Origin: Clostridiales bacterium
GTDB lineage: Bacteria; Bacillota; Clostridia; Christensenellales; Aristaeellaceae
Reading direction: 5' to 3'
Assembly: GCA_024684375.1 (NCBI GenBank)
Contig: JAIKWZ010000047.1
Span: forward strand, 1-64,000
DNA: 64,000 bases
Part shown: piece after piece, positions 27,166 to 34,685 of the stretch
Layout: every line of letters begins with the position of its first letter
Position numbering within the stretch: position 1 is the stretch's first letter
Notes under the pieces: generated by a model
Told to the model about the DNA's origin: nothing
Databases searched by the model: none
The model's input: the letters and a program-made list of their open reading frames with translations, nothing else
Position numbers and translations under genes: made by a program

Positions 27166-28074
27166 TTATGGACGTGTGTGCTTAAGCCCGGCATCGACTT
27201 CGGCTTTTGTGGGGATGGACGGCGAAGCGCCGGGGCGTGTGACCGCCAGCGCCGCAGCGAAAGAGGCGTACCTGAGCGCCTCCTCAGTCGGTTTGCCATC
27301 CATTATGCCAGCAAGGAAAAAACCGGTAAACGTGTCACCGGCGGCGGTGGTGTCCACCGCGTTTGCCTTGAACGCTTCCTGCCTTATTATTTCGTCTCCG
27401 TGTATCCATACGCAGCCGTTTTCGCCAAGCGTCAGCACGATCTTGACCTGCGGCAGCGCTTCAGACAGGCCTGTCTCGAGACCGCCTTCCAAAGATGAAG
27501 CGTCGGCATGGTCAAGATACTGTGCGGCCTCGACCTCGTTGAGCAGCAGGTAGTCAGCTTTCGGGATGAGGGGATACAGGTTTTCGCTCATGGGAGATGG
27601 ATTGAGGCACAGGGTCATGCCCTTGCGTTTTGACTCGGCGATTATCAGCAGAAGATCGTTGATCTCGTTTTGCAGCACGAGCAGGTCATCCTTGCCGAAT
27701 GAGGCAAAGACAGACTCGATCTGCGCGGGTGTAACGCTCTGGTTGGCGCCGCCGTAAAGCAGTATGCAGTTATTGCCTGAGGGGTCGTTCTGTATCACCG
27801 CGTGTCCGGTCTTAATATCGCTGTGAACGCAGACCAGGCTTGTGTTCACACCTGCGTCGTTAAGCTCATCAAGCAGGAAAACGCCGTCCTCTCCTATATT
27901 GCCCGCATGGAACACCTGCGCGCCCGCTCTGGCAAGCGCGACAGACTGATTGAGACCTTTGCCCCCGCTGAAAACGCAAAGCCCGGTGGAAGCAAGCGTT
28001 TCACCTTCTTTAACGAAATGGGGGACCTGATACACATAATCAATATTCAGCGAACCGAAATTCAGCACTTTCAC
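27166..28074 (-). CDS. PfkB-family carbohydrate kinase (ribokinase-like)
   Basis: Phosphorylates a sugar or nucleoside using ATP. The 302 residues carry the first PfkB signature (FSGGKGLNQSVALARAG) and the second with the catalytic Asp (VDTTAAGDTFTGFF). GSLNIDYVYQVPHF at the start is ribokinase-like. The GTG at 28074 is chosen because GAGGAG lies 9 bases upstream; the in-frame upstream ATG at 28146 precedes this ribosome site and would give a hydrophobic, atypical extension. The preceding hairpin at 28142-28183 separates it from the URO-D-type gene. The substrate is unclear. Confidence 0.9.
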   Translation of the reverse strand: MKVLNFGSLNIDYVYQVPHFVKEGETLASTGLCVFSGGKGLNQSVALARAGAQVFHAGNIGEDGVFLLDELNDAGVNTSLVCVHSDIKTGHAVIQNDPSGNNCILLYGGANQSVTPAQIESVFASFGKDDLLVLQNEINDLLLIIAESKRKGMTLCLNPSPMSENLYPLIPKADYLLLNEVEAAQYLDHADASSLEGGLETGLSEALPQVKIVLTLGENGCVWIHGDEIIRQEAFKANAVDTTAAGDTFTGFFLAGIMDGKPTEEALRYASFAAALAVTRPGASPSIPTKAEVDAGLKHTRP

Positions 28075-28141
28075 AGGAAAACACTCCTCTTGCGGGACTG
28101 ATCCCACTATCCAGATTGTAGCACAAAACAGCAGGTTTGAC

Positions 28142-28183
28142 AACAACGGCCATCCTCCCGTATATCGGGTGATGGCCGTTGTT
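28142..28183 (-). terminator. Stem-loop between URO-D-type methyltransferase and kinase genes
   Basis: Arms AACAACGGCCATC (28142-28154) and GATGGCCGTTGTT (28171-28183), with an inner CCCG/CGGG pairing. The minus-strand U-tract is poor, so it may be a leaky terminator or an attenuator before the kinase gene. Confidence 0.6.
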
Positions 28184-28195
28184 TGCCGGTACGGT

Positions 28196-29215
28196 CTATT
28201 CCGCGGCGGCTTCTGCCATGGCGACTACGTTGGCTACTGGCACTTCGGGGAGTATGGACTCGTGGCTGGGGGAGACCACGTAGTTTTCACCGAAGAGGTC
28301 CCTTAAGCGGCGAACTTCGTCCTTGACCTGCTGCGGCGAGCCGAAAGGCATTATGCGCTGGGTGTCCACGCCGCCTACGAACACGATCTTGCCGTTGTAC
28401 TTGCGGGAGAGTGTGACCGCGTCCATGTTGGCAGCGAGCGCCTGTATGGGGTGCAGCGCGTCCACGCCCGCGTCTATCAGACGGGGGATTATGCGCTCTA
28501 TAGAGCCGCAGGAATGCAGCAGCACCTTCATACCGTAGCGGTGCGCCTGCTGAGTGAAGCGGACGAAGGTGGGCATGACGAACCTGTCGAACAGTTCCGG
28601 GGAGATCAGCATGTCTTTCTGGGAGCCGAAATCGTTGCCGAAGAAGAACATGTCGATCTTGTCAGCCGCCATGGAAAACAGCTTTTCATTGGCGTTGTAG
28701 TAGAAATCCGCTACATGTTTAGTCACCGCCTCCACCACTTCCGGGTCGGTATACATCTTCACAAAGTAGTTTTCCATGCCGAAGAAGTCGCACACGATAT
28801 GGAAAAAGCAGCTCCAGGAGCCGGACAGCGTTGCCTGGCCTTTGGCGTGGGTGGCATCCAGCTGCTCAATGGTGCGTGTGAAATCCAGATACTTTTCGTC
28901 CGGCCAGTCGAAGGCTTCGACTTCATCTACGTCCTCGCAGTCGCCGAATACGCCGGGCTGTGAAAGGCTTTTGCGCTCCTTGCCGCCCAGCACGTCCCAC
29001 AGAGGCCTGCCATCGGGATGAGTCCACATACCGAACTCCTCCGGCATGACCCATCGGCAGGTATCGCCCAGCAGAAGCCCCATCTCAAAGTCGTTTTTTA
29101 CTCCCAATTCGCTGAAGATACGGTCACGGCACTTCCAGTTGGGGTTGCCGTGCCAGAATCCGCAGTGATCGCTTTTGTAGGACAGGATATCCGTCAGTCT
29201 TTCCCGGCCGTTCAT
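28196..29215 (-). CDS. Uroporphyrinogen-decarboxylase-family protein, MtaA/CmuA-like methyltransferase
   Basis: A 339-residue URO-D fold protein. The sequence resembles the cobamide-dependent methyltransferase branch rather than HemE. It lacks the HemE N-terminal substrate motif and has LLHSCGSIERI with the His and Cys expected as zinc ligands, then IDAGVDALHPIQ and FVGGVDTQRIMPFG. Such proteins move methyl groups between a methylated substrate and a corrinoid protein or coenzyme. No corrinoid protein gene is nearby, so the partner and substrate are unknown. Start at ATG 29215 after AGGAGG. Confidence 0.82.
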   Translation of the reverse strand: MNGRERLTDILSYKSDHCGFWHGNPNWKCRDRIFSELGVKNDFEMGLLLGDTCRWVMPEEFGMWTHPDGRPLWDVLGGKERKSLSQPGVFGDCEDVDEVEAFDWPDEKYLDFTRTIEQLDATHAKGQATLSGSWSCFFHIVCDFFGMENYFVKMYTDPEVVEAVTKHVADFYYNANEKLFSMAADKIDMFFFGNDFGSQKDMLISPELFDRFVMPTFVRFTQQAHRYGMKVLLHSCGSIERIIPRLIDAGVDALHPIQALAANMDAVTLSRKYNGKIVFVGGVDTQRIMPFGSPQQVKDEVRRLRDLFGENYVVSPSHESILPEVPVANVVAMAEAAAE

Positions 29216-29246
29216 TTGAAAACCTCCTGACATATGCGGAAGCAGT

Positions 29247-30416
29247 TTATTTTCCCTCGGGTATCTCTCCGGCTTTCCTGAGAGCGACCTTTGTGATGAC
29301 GGGACCGATAAGCTCGAACACAAGCACGCCCGCCAGCACTATGGTGTTTACCTGGGACGCGAGGGAAGAAAAACGAGCGGAGACCAGGGATGCCATACCT
29401 ATTGCCACACCTGCCTGAGGCAGCAGGGTCAGACCCAGGTATCTGCGTATGTGCCTGTCAGCCTTTACGCTGACCGCGCCAAGGAAAGTGCCGCCCCACT
29501 TGCCGAGGCTTCTTAACACCAGGTAGGCAAAGCCGATAAGACCCACCTGCGGCAGTACGCTCAGATCCAGCTGCGCGCCGCTCAACACGAAAAACAGCAG
29601 GAACAGAGGGGGAGTGAAGCGGTCACACTGTTCCATAAGCACATCACTGTGCTGGCTTAAGTTGACCATGACCGCGCCTATCATCATGCAGACAAGCAGG
29701 CTGGAAAGGTCTAACACTTCGCACAGTCCGACTCCGACGAACACCAGAGCGATGGACAGCGCCAGGCGGTTGCCGCGGCTCTGGAAGAACCTGGCGCCGA
29801 AGGCCAGCAGCACGCCTAAAACCGCCCCCAGGGCGATGCTGCCAAAGATCTCGATGACAGGGGTGAGCAGCATGGATCTTACGCTTATCTGACCGCCCAG
29901 CATACCTTCAGCAACGCAGGCGGACACGCTGAACACCATTAGTCCCAGAGCGTCGTCCATGGCCACGACAGGCAGCAGCATACGTGTGACAGGGCCGTCC
30001 GCTTTGTACTGCCTTACCACCATGAGGGTGGCAGCGGGGGCGGTGGCAAGCGCGATCGCGCCCAGCAGCAGGGCAAGGGGAACGTCGACGCCAAGGAGGA
30101 TAAGGCCGGCGTCCACGCACAGAGCGGTTGCCAGTCCCTGACACAGGGTGATCGTGAGGGGAGCCCTGCCGATCTGCTTCAAATACCCCAGGCGGAATTC
30201 TCCGCCGATCGAGTAGGCGATAAAGCCCAAAGCAGCCTCGGAGACTATGCCTAAAGATGAAGCGTCGGCCCGGGAAACAATTCCTCCCACGCAGGGGCCG
30301 ATCACGAGGCCCGCTACAAGAAATGCGGTGACGTTAGGTAATTTGACAAGTTTCGCGGCGCGGCTGAGCGCCAGCCCCGCCAGCATCATGATCCCTATGG
30401 TAATAAGAGAGTTCAT
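29247..30416 (-). CDS. Cation:proton antiporter (CPA2/KefB-like)
   Basis: A 389-residue integral membrane protein with about 12 hydrophobic segments, in the Na+(K+)/H+ exchanger family. Typical features are LPNVTAFLVAGLVIGP at the first helices, a GEFRLGYLKQIGR loop, the acidic pair in VVAMDDALGLMVFS that would carry the cation/proton site, and LLPQAGVAIGMASLV. There is no TrkA-type C-terminal domain. The start overlaps the stop of a small P-II-like gene by 4 bases, suggesting that protein regulates it. The ion carried is not known. Confidence 0.9.
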   Translation of the reverse strand: MNSLITIGIMMLAGLALSRAAKLVKLPNVTAFLVAGLVIGPCVGGIVSRADASSLGIVSEAALGFIAYSIGGEFRLGYLKQIGRAPLTITLCQGLATALCVDAGLILLGVDVPLALLLGAIALATAPAATLMVVRQYKADGPVTRMLLPVVAMDDALGLMVFSVSACVAEGMLGGQISVRSMLLTPVIEIFGSIALGAVLGVLLAFGARFFQSRGNRLALSIALVFVGVGLCEVLDLSSLLVCMMIGAVMVNLSQHSDVLMEQCDRFTPPLFLLFFVLSGAQLDLSVLPQVGLIGFAYLVLRSLGKWGGTFLGAVSVKADRHIRRYLGLTLLPQAGVAIGMASLVSARFSSLASQVNTIVLAGVLVFELIGPVITKVALRKAGEIPEGK

Positions 30417-30757
30417 TTGCGTTTGTTTAGTCCTTCCACCATGGTCAGGGGCAGCGCGAACATGATGCCGCTGTCAGGCGCGTCCAGTCCTCCTGTGACC
30501 TGATCAACGATTTTTTTTGCGGTGTCCACCTGCTCGTCCTTAAGCACCATGAAAATCGTCTTGCTCTGGCGGCGTTCGGGATTGAGCAGCGCCCTGAGAC
30601 CGGCGAACATGGGCACGTCTTCGTCGCTGGAAAGCAATATGCGGGCCATGCCGGTGGATTCCAACACCGTCGCGCCATTGAGGCCGCTTTCGCAGAATCG
30701 CTCAAGCAGACGCTCCAGGTATTCGGTGCGGTTGAGCACAAATACGAACAGCTGCAT
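30413..30757 (-). CDS. P-II-like small regulatory protein, paired with the antiporter
   Basis: A 114-residue protein with a ferredoxin-like alpha-beta pattern resembling P-II signalling proteins: MQLFVFVLNRTEYLERLLER, GLNGATVLESTGM, then KTIFMVLKDEQVDTAKKIVD near the C-terminal half. GlnB's T-loop uridylylation tyrosine is not evident. P-II-like proteins bind small ligands and control a partner transporter or enzyme. Its stop overlaps the antiporter start by 4 bases, so it probably gates that transporter. Start at ATG 30757 with AAAGGAGAC upstream; a longer in-frame start at 30868 would overlap the terminator. Function is inferred. Confidence 0.78.
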   Translation of the reverse strand: MQLFVFVLNRTEYLERLLERFCESGLNGATVLESTGMARILLSSDEDVPMFAGLRALLNPERRQSKTIFMVLKDEQVDTAKKIVDQVTGGLDAPDSGIMFALPLTMVEGLNKRK

Positions 30758-30787
30758 GGTAGTCTCCTTTCTATTTGTCAGACGGGG

Positions 30788-30793
30788 ATTATA
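30788..30793 (-). promoter_or_regulatory. Probable -10 box for the P-II-like/antiporter operon
   Basis: A perfect TATAAT on the minus strand about 30 bases before the start codon. No convincing -35 box lies 17 bases upstream. Confidence 0.4.
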
Positions 30794-30828
30794 TACCCAA
30801 ATGATTACGCATTTATGAAGCTTTGTAT

Positions 30829-30859
30829 AAAAAATATCGTCTCTGCCTGAGAGACGATA
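30829..30859 (-). terminator. Terminator of the DUF1667/flavoprotein operon
   Basis: Stem TATCGTCTC / GAGACGATA (9 bp; 30835-30843 and 30851-30859) with a 7-base loop. On the minus strand it runs straight into a TTTTTT tract. It closes the operon that starts at the 36234-36262 promoter. Confidence 0.88.
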
Positions 30860-30864
30860 AGTGC

Positions 30865-31206
30865 TCACATGTCTCTGGTCACAATGATGTCCACACCCGT
30901 GCCCAATACGTTTTTAATTGCCACGTCGCCGCGTTTTACGGGAGAGGAAAGCGTAACTTTATCCATTTGCCTGCTCACGTCCATGATCAGCGGCTTTTTG
31001 ATAGGCGCTGAGCTTTTGACGGGACAGCGGGGAAGCGCGGCTCCGTTTATCCTTACCGTGCCCGTATAGACCCTGCGGGGATCGAGTATCTCGCTTCTGC
31101 CGTACGCCTCGCCTCTGGGGCAGGAATTGCCCGTCACAGCGCCGCTTGCCTCGTCCACAGTAAGACGGCAGCCTCTGGGACAAACGATACATACCATTTC
31201 AGCCAT
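30865..31206 (-). CDS. DUF1667 protein, redox partner of GlpA-like flavoproteins
   Basis: A 113-residue protein of the DUF1667 family, usually encoded with a glycerol-3-phosphate-dehydrogenase-like flavoprotein and a pyridine nucleotide-disulphide oxidoreductase. The N-terminus holds CIVCPRGC and a further GNSCPRGEAYG, so four cysteines (residues 7, 10, 14 and 29) could bind zinc or an Fe-S cluster. A fifth cysteine lies in RCPVKSS. The gap to the upstream flavoprotein gene is 1 base, supporting a joint complex. The biochemical role is not established. Confidence 0.85.
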   Translation of the reverse strand: MAEMVCIVCPRGCRLTVDEASGAVTGNSCPRGEAYGRSEILDPRRVYTGTVRINGAALPRCPVKSSAPIKKPLIMDVSRQMDKVTLSSPVKRGDVAIKNVLGTGVDIIVTRDM

Positions 31207-31207
31207 A

Positions 31208-32470
31208 TCAAGCCTCCGAAGCGCTCACGCATAAGCTGCCCAGCGCTTTTTCGAATACGTCTTTGGGGAGGAAAATGTTTTCCATTTCACCGGGGGACAT
31301 ACTGACCCTTCTGAAAGCAGCCAGCTGCCGGCCTGAGGTGTCCGAGACCTTGATCACAGATGCGCCAAGTTTGTTCCTGACTCTGAAGAACAGCTTGATG
31401 CTGCCTTCAACATTGGCGGGACGCACACGCTGGGGCACAGTATAGCTGACGTTTTCGCCGTTTGTTATGGGGATGAACACTTCATTGCTGGCTGTTTTGC
31501 CGGAAAGCACGTACTTTGCCGCGCCTTCGCCCGCCCGGGCGCTTTCCTCCGAAACATAATCGACCAGATCGTGCACATGCACCACGTTTCCGCCCGCAAA
31601 TACGCCAGGCATGGATGTCTCCATGTTTTCATAAACGACCGGACCGTTGGTGCGGGGATCGATCTCTATACCCGCCTCTCGGCTCAGCTCGTTTTCGGGG
31701 ATCAGTCCTACCGACAAAAGCAGCGTGTCGCAGTCGAACACCTTCTGAGTGCCGGGGATGGGGGCGCGGTTTTCGTCCACCTCAGAGACTGTAACCGAAG
31801 ACACGCGCCCATTGGCTGAGGTCACTTCTGTCACGGTGTGGTTCAGGTACAATGGGATATCAAAGTCCTTCAGGCACTGGGAGATGTTCCGGGCAAGACC
31901 GCTGGAATGAGGCATGATCTCCACACAGCATAATACTTTAGCGCCTTCAAGTGTAAGCCTTCTGGCCATTATAAGTCCGATGTCCCCTGAACCAAGTATG
32001 ACCACACGCCTTGCGCACATATATCCTTCAAGGTTTATGTACCTTTGGGCGGTACCTGCGGTGAACACGCCCGCAGGGCGGTCACCAGGTATGGAGATCG
32101 CTCCTCTGGGGCGCTCGCGGCAGCCCATGGCCAGGAAAATGCTGTCAGCTGAATACACCTGATAGCCATTTTCTGCGGAAACTGTATGCACCTGACGGTC
32201 GGCAGTGATGTGCAGCACCATTGTGTCGCATATAAGCTCGATCGTGGTATCCTTTAGCCTGTCAATGAACCTGAGCGCGTATTCGGGGCCCGTCAGTTCC
32301 TCTTTGAAGCGGTGCAGACCGAAACCGTTGTGGATGCACTGGTTGAGTATACCTCCCGCGTATCTGTCCCTTTCGATAACGGCTATCTTTCTAAGCCCCT
32401 TGTCGTAGGCGGCAAGTGCGGCAGCAAGCCCCGCGGGGCCGGCTCCGATAACGATAAGCTCCCAGTTCAT
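31208..32470 (-). CDS. FAD-dependent pyridine nucleotide-disulphide oxidoreductase family protein
   Basis: A 420-residue flavoprotein with the N-terminal FAD dinucleotide motif GAGPAGLAAALAAYDKG and CIHNGFGLHRFKEELTGPEY. A central NAD(P) Rossmann fold (VVILGSGDIGLIMARRLTLEGA) and the FAD-binding ETSMPGVFAGGNVVHVHDLVDY follow. It matches the second subunit of GlpA-like/DUF1667 complexes. Classic CxxxxC redox-active cysteines are not evident, so it probably passes electrons between NAD(P)H and the GlpA-like subunit. It overlaps that gene by 4 bases. Confidence 0.88.
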   Translation of the reverse strand: MNWELIVIGAGPAGLAAALAAYDKGLRKIAVIERDRYAGGILNQCIHNGFGLHRFKEELTGPEYALRFIDRLKDTTIELICDTMVLHITADRQVHTVSAENGYQVYSADSIFLAMGCRERPRGAISIPGDRPAGVFTAGTAQRYINLEGYMCARRVVILGSGDIGLIMARRLTLEGAKVLCCVEIMPHSSGLARNISQCLKDFDIPLYLNHTVTEVTSANGRVSSVTVSEVDENRAPIPGTQKVFDCDTLLLSVGLIPENELSREAGIEIDPRTNGPVVYENMETSMPGVFAGGNVVHVHDLVDYVSEESARAGEGAAKYVLSGKTASNEVFIPITNGENVSYTVPQRVRPANVEGSIKLFFRVRNKLGASVIKVSDTSGRQLAAFRRVSMSPGEMENIFLPKDVFEKALGSLCVSASEA

Positions 32471-33903
32471 GTCCTGCCTCCCGCTTTTGTTTCGCCAAAC
32501 AGAATAAAGCTGCCTTCGCCGTCCTTGAGCGCGTCAAGGGGAGAAATGCCCCTTTCGCGGCACAGTATCTCAAGCACACGGGGACCGCAGAAGCCGCCCT
32601 GACAACGCCCCATGCCTGTGCCTGCCCGGCGCTTTATGCCGTCAACTGAGACGGGAGGGATGGGGGAATGGCACGCTTCCACTATTTCGCCCTCGGTAAC
32701 GGTCTCACAGCGGCAGATAACGCGACCATAGAGCGGGTCTTCAGCTATCAGACGCTGCTTTTCGGCTATAGACAGCTCCTTGAACCTGATCTTCCGGCGA
32801 GAGGTCACCGGGCTTTCCTTCGGGATAAGCTCGAGACCGTTCTTTTCAAGCAATTCAGCCGCGTACTCGCCTGTGGCGGGAGCGCAGGTCAGACCCGGGC
32901 TTTTGATCCCCGCAAGATCAAGGAAGCGGGGCACAGGGAAGCCGATTATGAAGTCATTTTGATCTGAATTTGCCCTCATGCCCGCGAAGGAGCGGATAGT
33001 GTCACGGAAATTGACGGAAGGGACGCTCTTCAGGGCGTGCTGTTTCACAAACGCAAGCCCGTCTGCGGTTGTGTTAACGCGGTGCGCGTCTGAACATGAC
33101 ACGGCATTGGGACCGACCAGCAGGTTCCCATGCACCGTGGGAGAGACAAGCACGCCTTTTCCGGCAGGACCGGGGCACTGGAACAGGGTATGCATGGCGC
33201 GTGAGCCTTCGCTTTTGTCCAGCAGGAAGTAATCGCCGCGGCTGGGAGTGATGGCAAACGCCTTTTCGGCAACCATTTCGTGTACGACGGCGCTGTCCAC
33301 GCCCGCGGCATTTATTACATACCTTGCATCAAACTGTTCGCTGCCGCAGGAAACGGTGAAGCATCCATCATGCTTTGAGATCGATGTGACAGGGTGAGAC
33401 AGAAGGAACCTGACGCCGTTTAAGGCAGCGACTTCAGCCATCGCGAGCGCATATTCCCAGGGGTTGACTATGCCGGAGGTCGGGGCATACAGTGCCGCAG
33501 CAGCACTCTGGGAAACATTGGGCTCTATCTCCCTGAGACGAGCGCCGGAAATGATCTCAAGCTGTTTTACGCCGTTTTTTACGCCCCTTTCATACAGGAC
33601 GTGCAGCGTTTCGATATCCTTTTCGTCAAAAGCCAGTACGAGGGAACCGCAATTTTTGTAAGGCACGTCGAGCCTGCCGCAAAGCTCCTGAGCCATCTCG
33701 CAGCCTTTTACGTTGAGACGAGCCATAAGCGTGCCGGGCTCCGGATCGTACCCGGCGTGGATGATGGCGGAGTTGGCCCGGGTGGCGCCCATCGCTATGT
33801 CGTTTTCCTTTTCCAAAACCAACACGCTGAGCCTGTACCTGCTCAGCGTGAAGGCGGTCGCTGCGCCGGTGACACCGCAGCCGACGATTATCACATCGTA
33901 CAT
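32467..33903 (-). CDS. GlpA-like FAD oxidoreductase with C-terminal [2Fe-2S] BFD-type domain
   Basis: A 478-residue DAO-fold flavoprotein related to anaerobic glycerol-3-phosphate dehydrogenase. The FAD motif IVGCGVTGAATAFTLSRY is at the start, and RANSAIIHAGYDPEPGTL and the GLTCAPATGEYAAELL region follow. Residues about 390-450 form a BFD-like [2Fe-2S] domain with cysteines in VICRCETVTEGE and RCQGGFCGPRV. With the neighbouring flavoprotein and DUF1667 gene it forms the usual three-part set, though no glycerol kinase or glycerol facilitator is nearby. The substrate is probably a polyol phosphate or 2-hydroxyacid; this is uncertain. It overlaps tatD by 1 codon frame. Confidence 0.87.
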   Translation of the reverse strand: MYDVIIVGCGVTGAATAFTLSRYRLSVLVLEKENDIAMGATRANSAIIHAGYDPEPGTLMARLNVKGCEMAQELCGRLDVPYKNCGSLVLAFDEKDIETLHVLYERGVKNGVKQLEIISGARLREIEPNVSQSAAAALYAPTSGIVNPWEYALAMAEVAALNGVRFLLSHPVTSISKHDGCFTVSCGSEQFDARYVINAAGVDSAVVHEMVAEKAFAITPSRGDYFLLDKSEGSRAMHTLFQCPGPAGKGVLVSPTVHGNLLVGPNAVSCSDAHRVNTTADGLAFVKQHALKSVPSVNFRDTIRSFAGMRANSDQNDFIIGFPVPRFLDLAGIKSPGLTCAPATGEYAAELLEKNGLELIPKESPVTSRRKIRFKELSIAEKQRLIAEDPLYGRVICRCETVTEGEIVEACHSPIPPVSVDGIKRRAGTGMGRCQGGFCGPRVLEILCRERGISPLDALKDGEGSFILFGETKAGGRT

Positions 33904-34685
33904 CAGTTTTCTCCAATTTCAAAAACGTTCAAAGTATTATTATAGCATATCTGAGCCATTTCGTCTACGCTCAAGTGCTTTATTTCTGCCAGCTTCTGAC
34001 ACACGTAGCTGACGAAGGCAGGCTCGTTTCTGCGTCCCCTCAGCGGCACGGGCGCCATGTAAGGGCAGTCCGTTTCGATAAGCAGGCGATTTAAGGGAAT
34101 ACCCTCTGCCGCGCGGGTAAGTATAGGGGCATTTTTAAAAGTCAGGCTGCCTGAAAAAGAAATAAACAGCCCCATGCGCACGTATTCAAGCGCGCTTTCA
34201 AGGCTGCCGCCAAAGCAGTGCATGACGCCTTTGACACTTATCCCGCGCGACATGCAGCGGGACAGTATCTCGTAGGCGTCTCCATGCGCCTCCCGTATAT
34301 GCATGATCACCGGCTTGTTCAGCCGATGAGCAAGTTCCAATTGTTTTGTGAACACGTCCCTCTGAACATCACGGGGAGAAAGGTCGTAGTGATAATCCAG
34401 CCCGATCTCTCCAAGCGCGGCCATTTTGGGCAGGGCCATGGCGCTTTCGATACGATCGGCCACTTCCTGTGTCCACTTGTCCGCGTCGTGTGGGTGAAGA
34501 CCGTAGGCGGAATACAGGAAATCATATTTCCCGGTCAGGCAGGTGACAGAGTCCGCGGGGACAGTCGCGTCGCCCACGACCACAGCCTTCCGCACGCCGG
34601 CTTCCCGCATGCGGCGGATAACATCATCTCGGTCAGAGTCAAAGGCGCGGTCGTTTATATGGCAGTGTGAATCGAATAACTGCAT
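33903..34685 (-). CDS. TatD-family metal-dependent hydrolase (YcfH/YabD type)
   Basis: A 260-residue TIM-barrel hydrolase, probably a 3'-5' DNA/RNA exonuclease or deoxyribonuclease. Metal ligands are visible as DSHCHIN at the start, EIGLDYHYD, PVIMHIREAHGDAY, MHCFGG and ETDCPYMAP. Length is normal for the family. Its start overlaps the stop of the upstream SH3/lysozyme gene and its stop overlaps the GlpA-like start, so it is embedded in an unrelated operon. In many Firmicutes tatD sits with metG or rnmV instead. Confidence 0.94.
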   Translation of the reverse strand: MQLFDSHCHINDRAFDSDRDDVIRRMREAGVRKAVVVGDATVPADSVTCLTGKYDFLYSAYGLHPHDADKWTQEVADRIESAMALPKMAALGEIGLDYHYDLSPRDVQRDVFTKQLELAHRLNKPVIMHIREAHGDAYEILSRCMSRGISVKGVMHCFGGSLESALEYVRMGLFISFSGSLTFKNAPILTRAAEGIPLNRLLIETDCPYMAPVPLRGRRNEPAFVSYVCQKLAEIKHLSVDEMAQICYNNTLNVFEIGEN

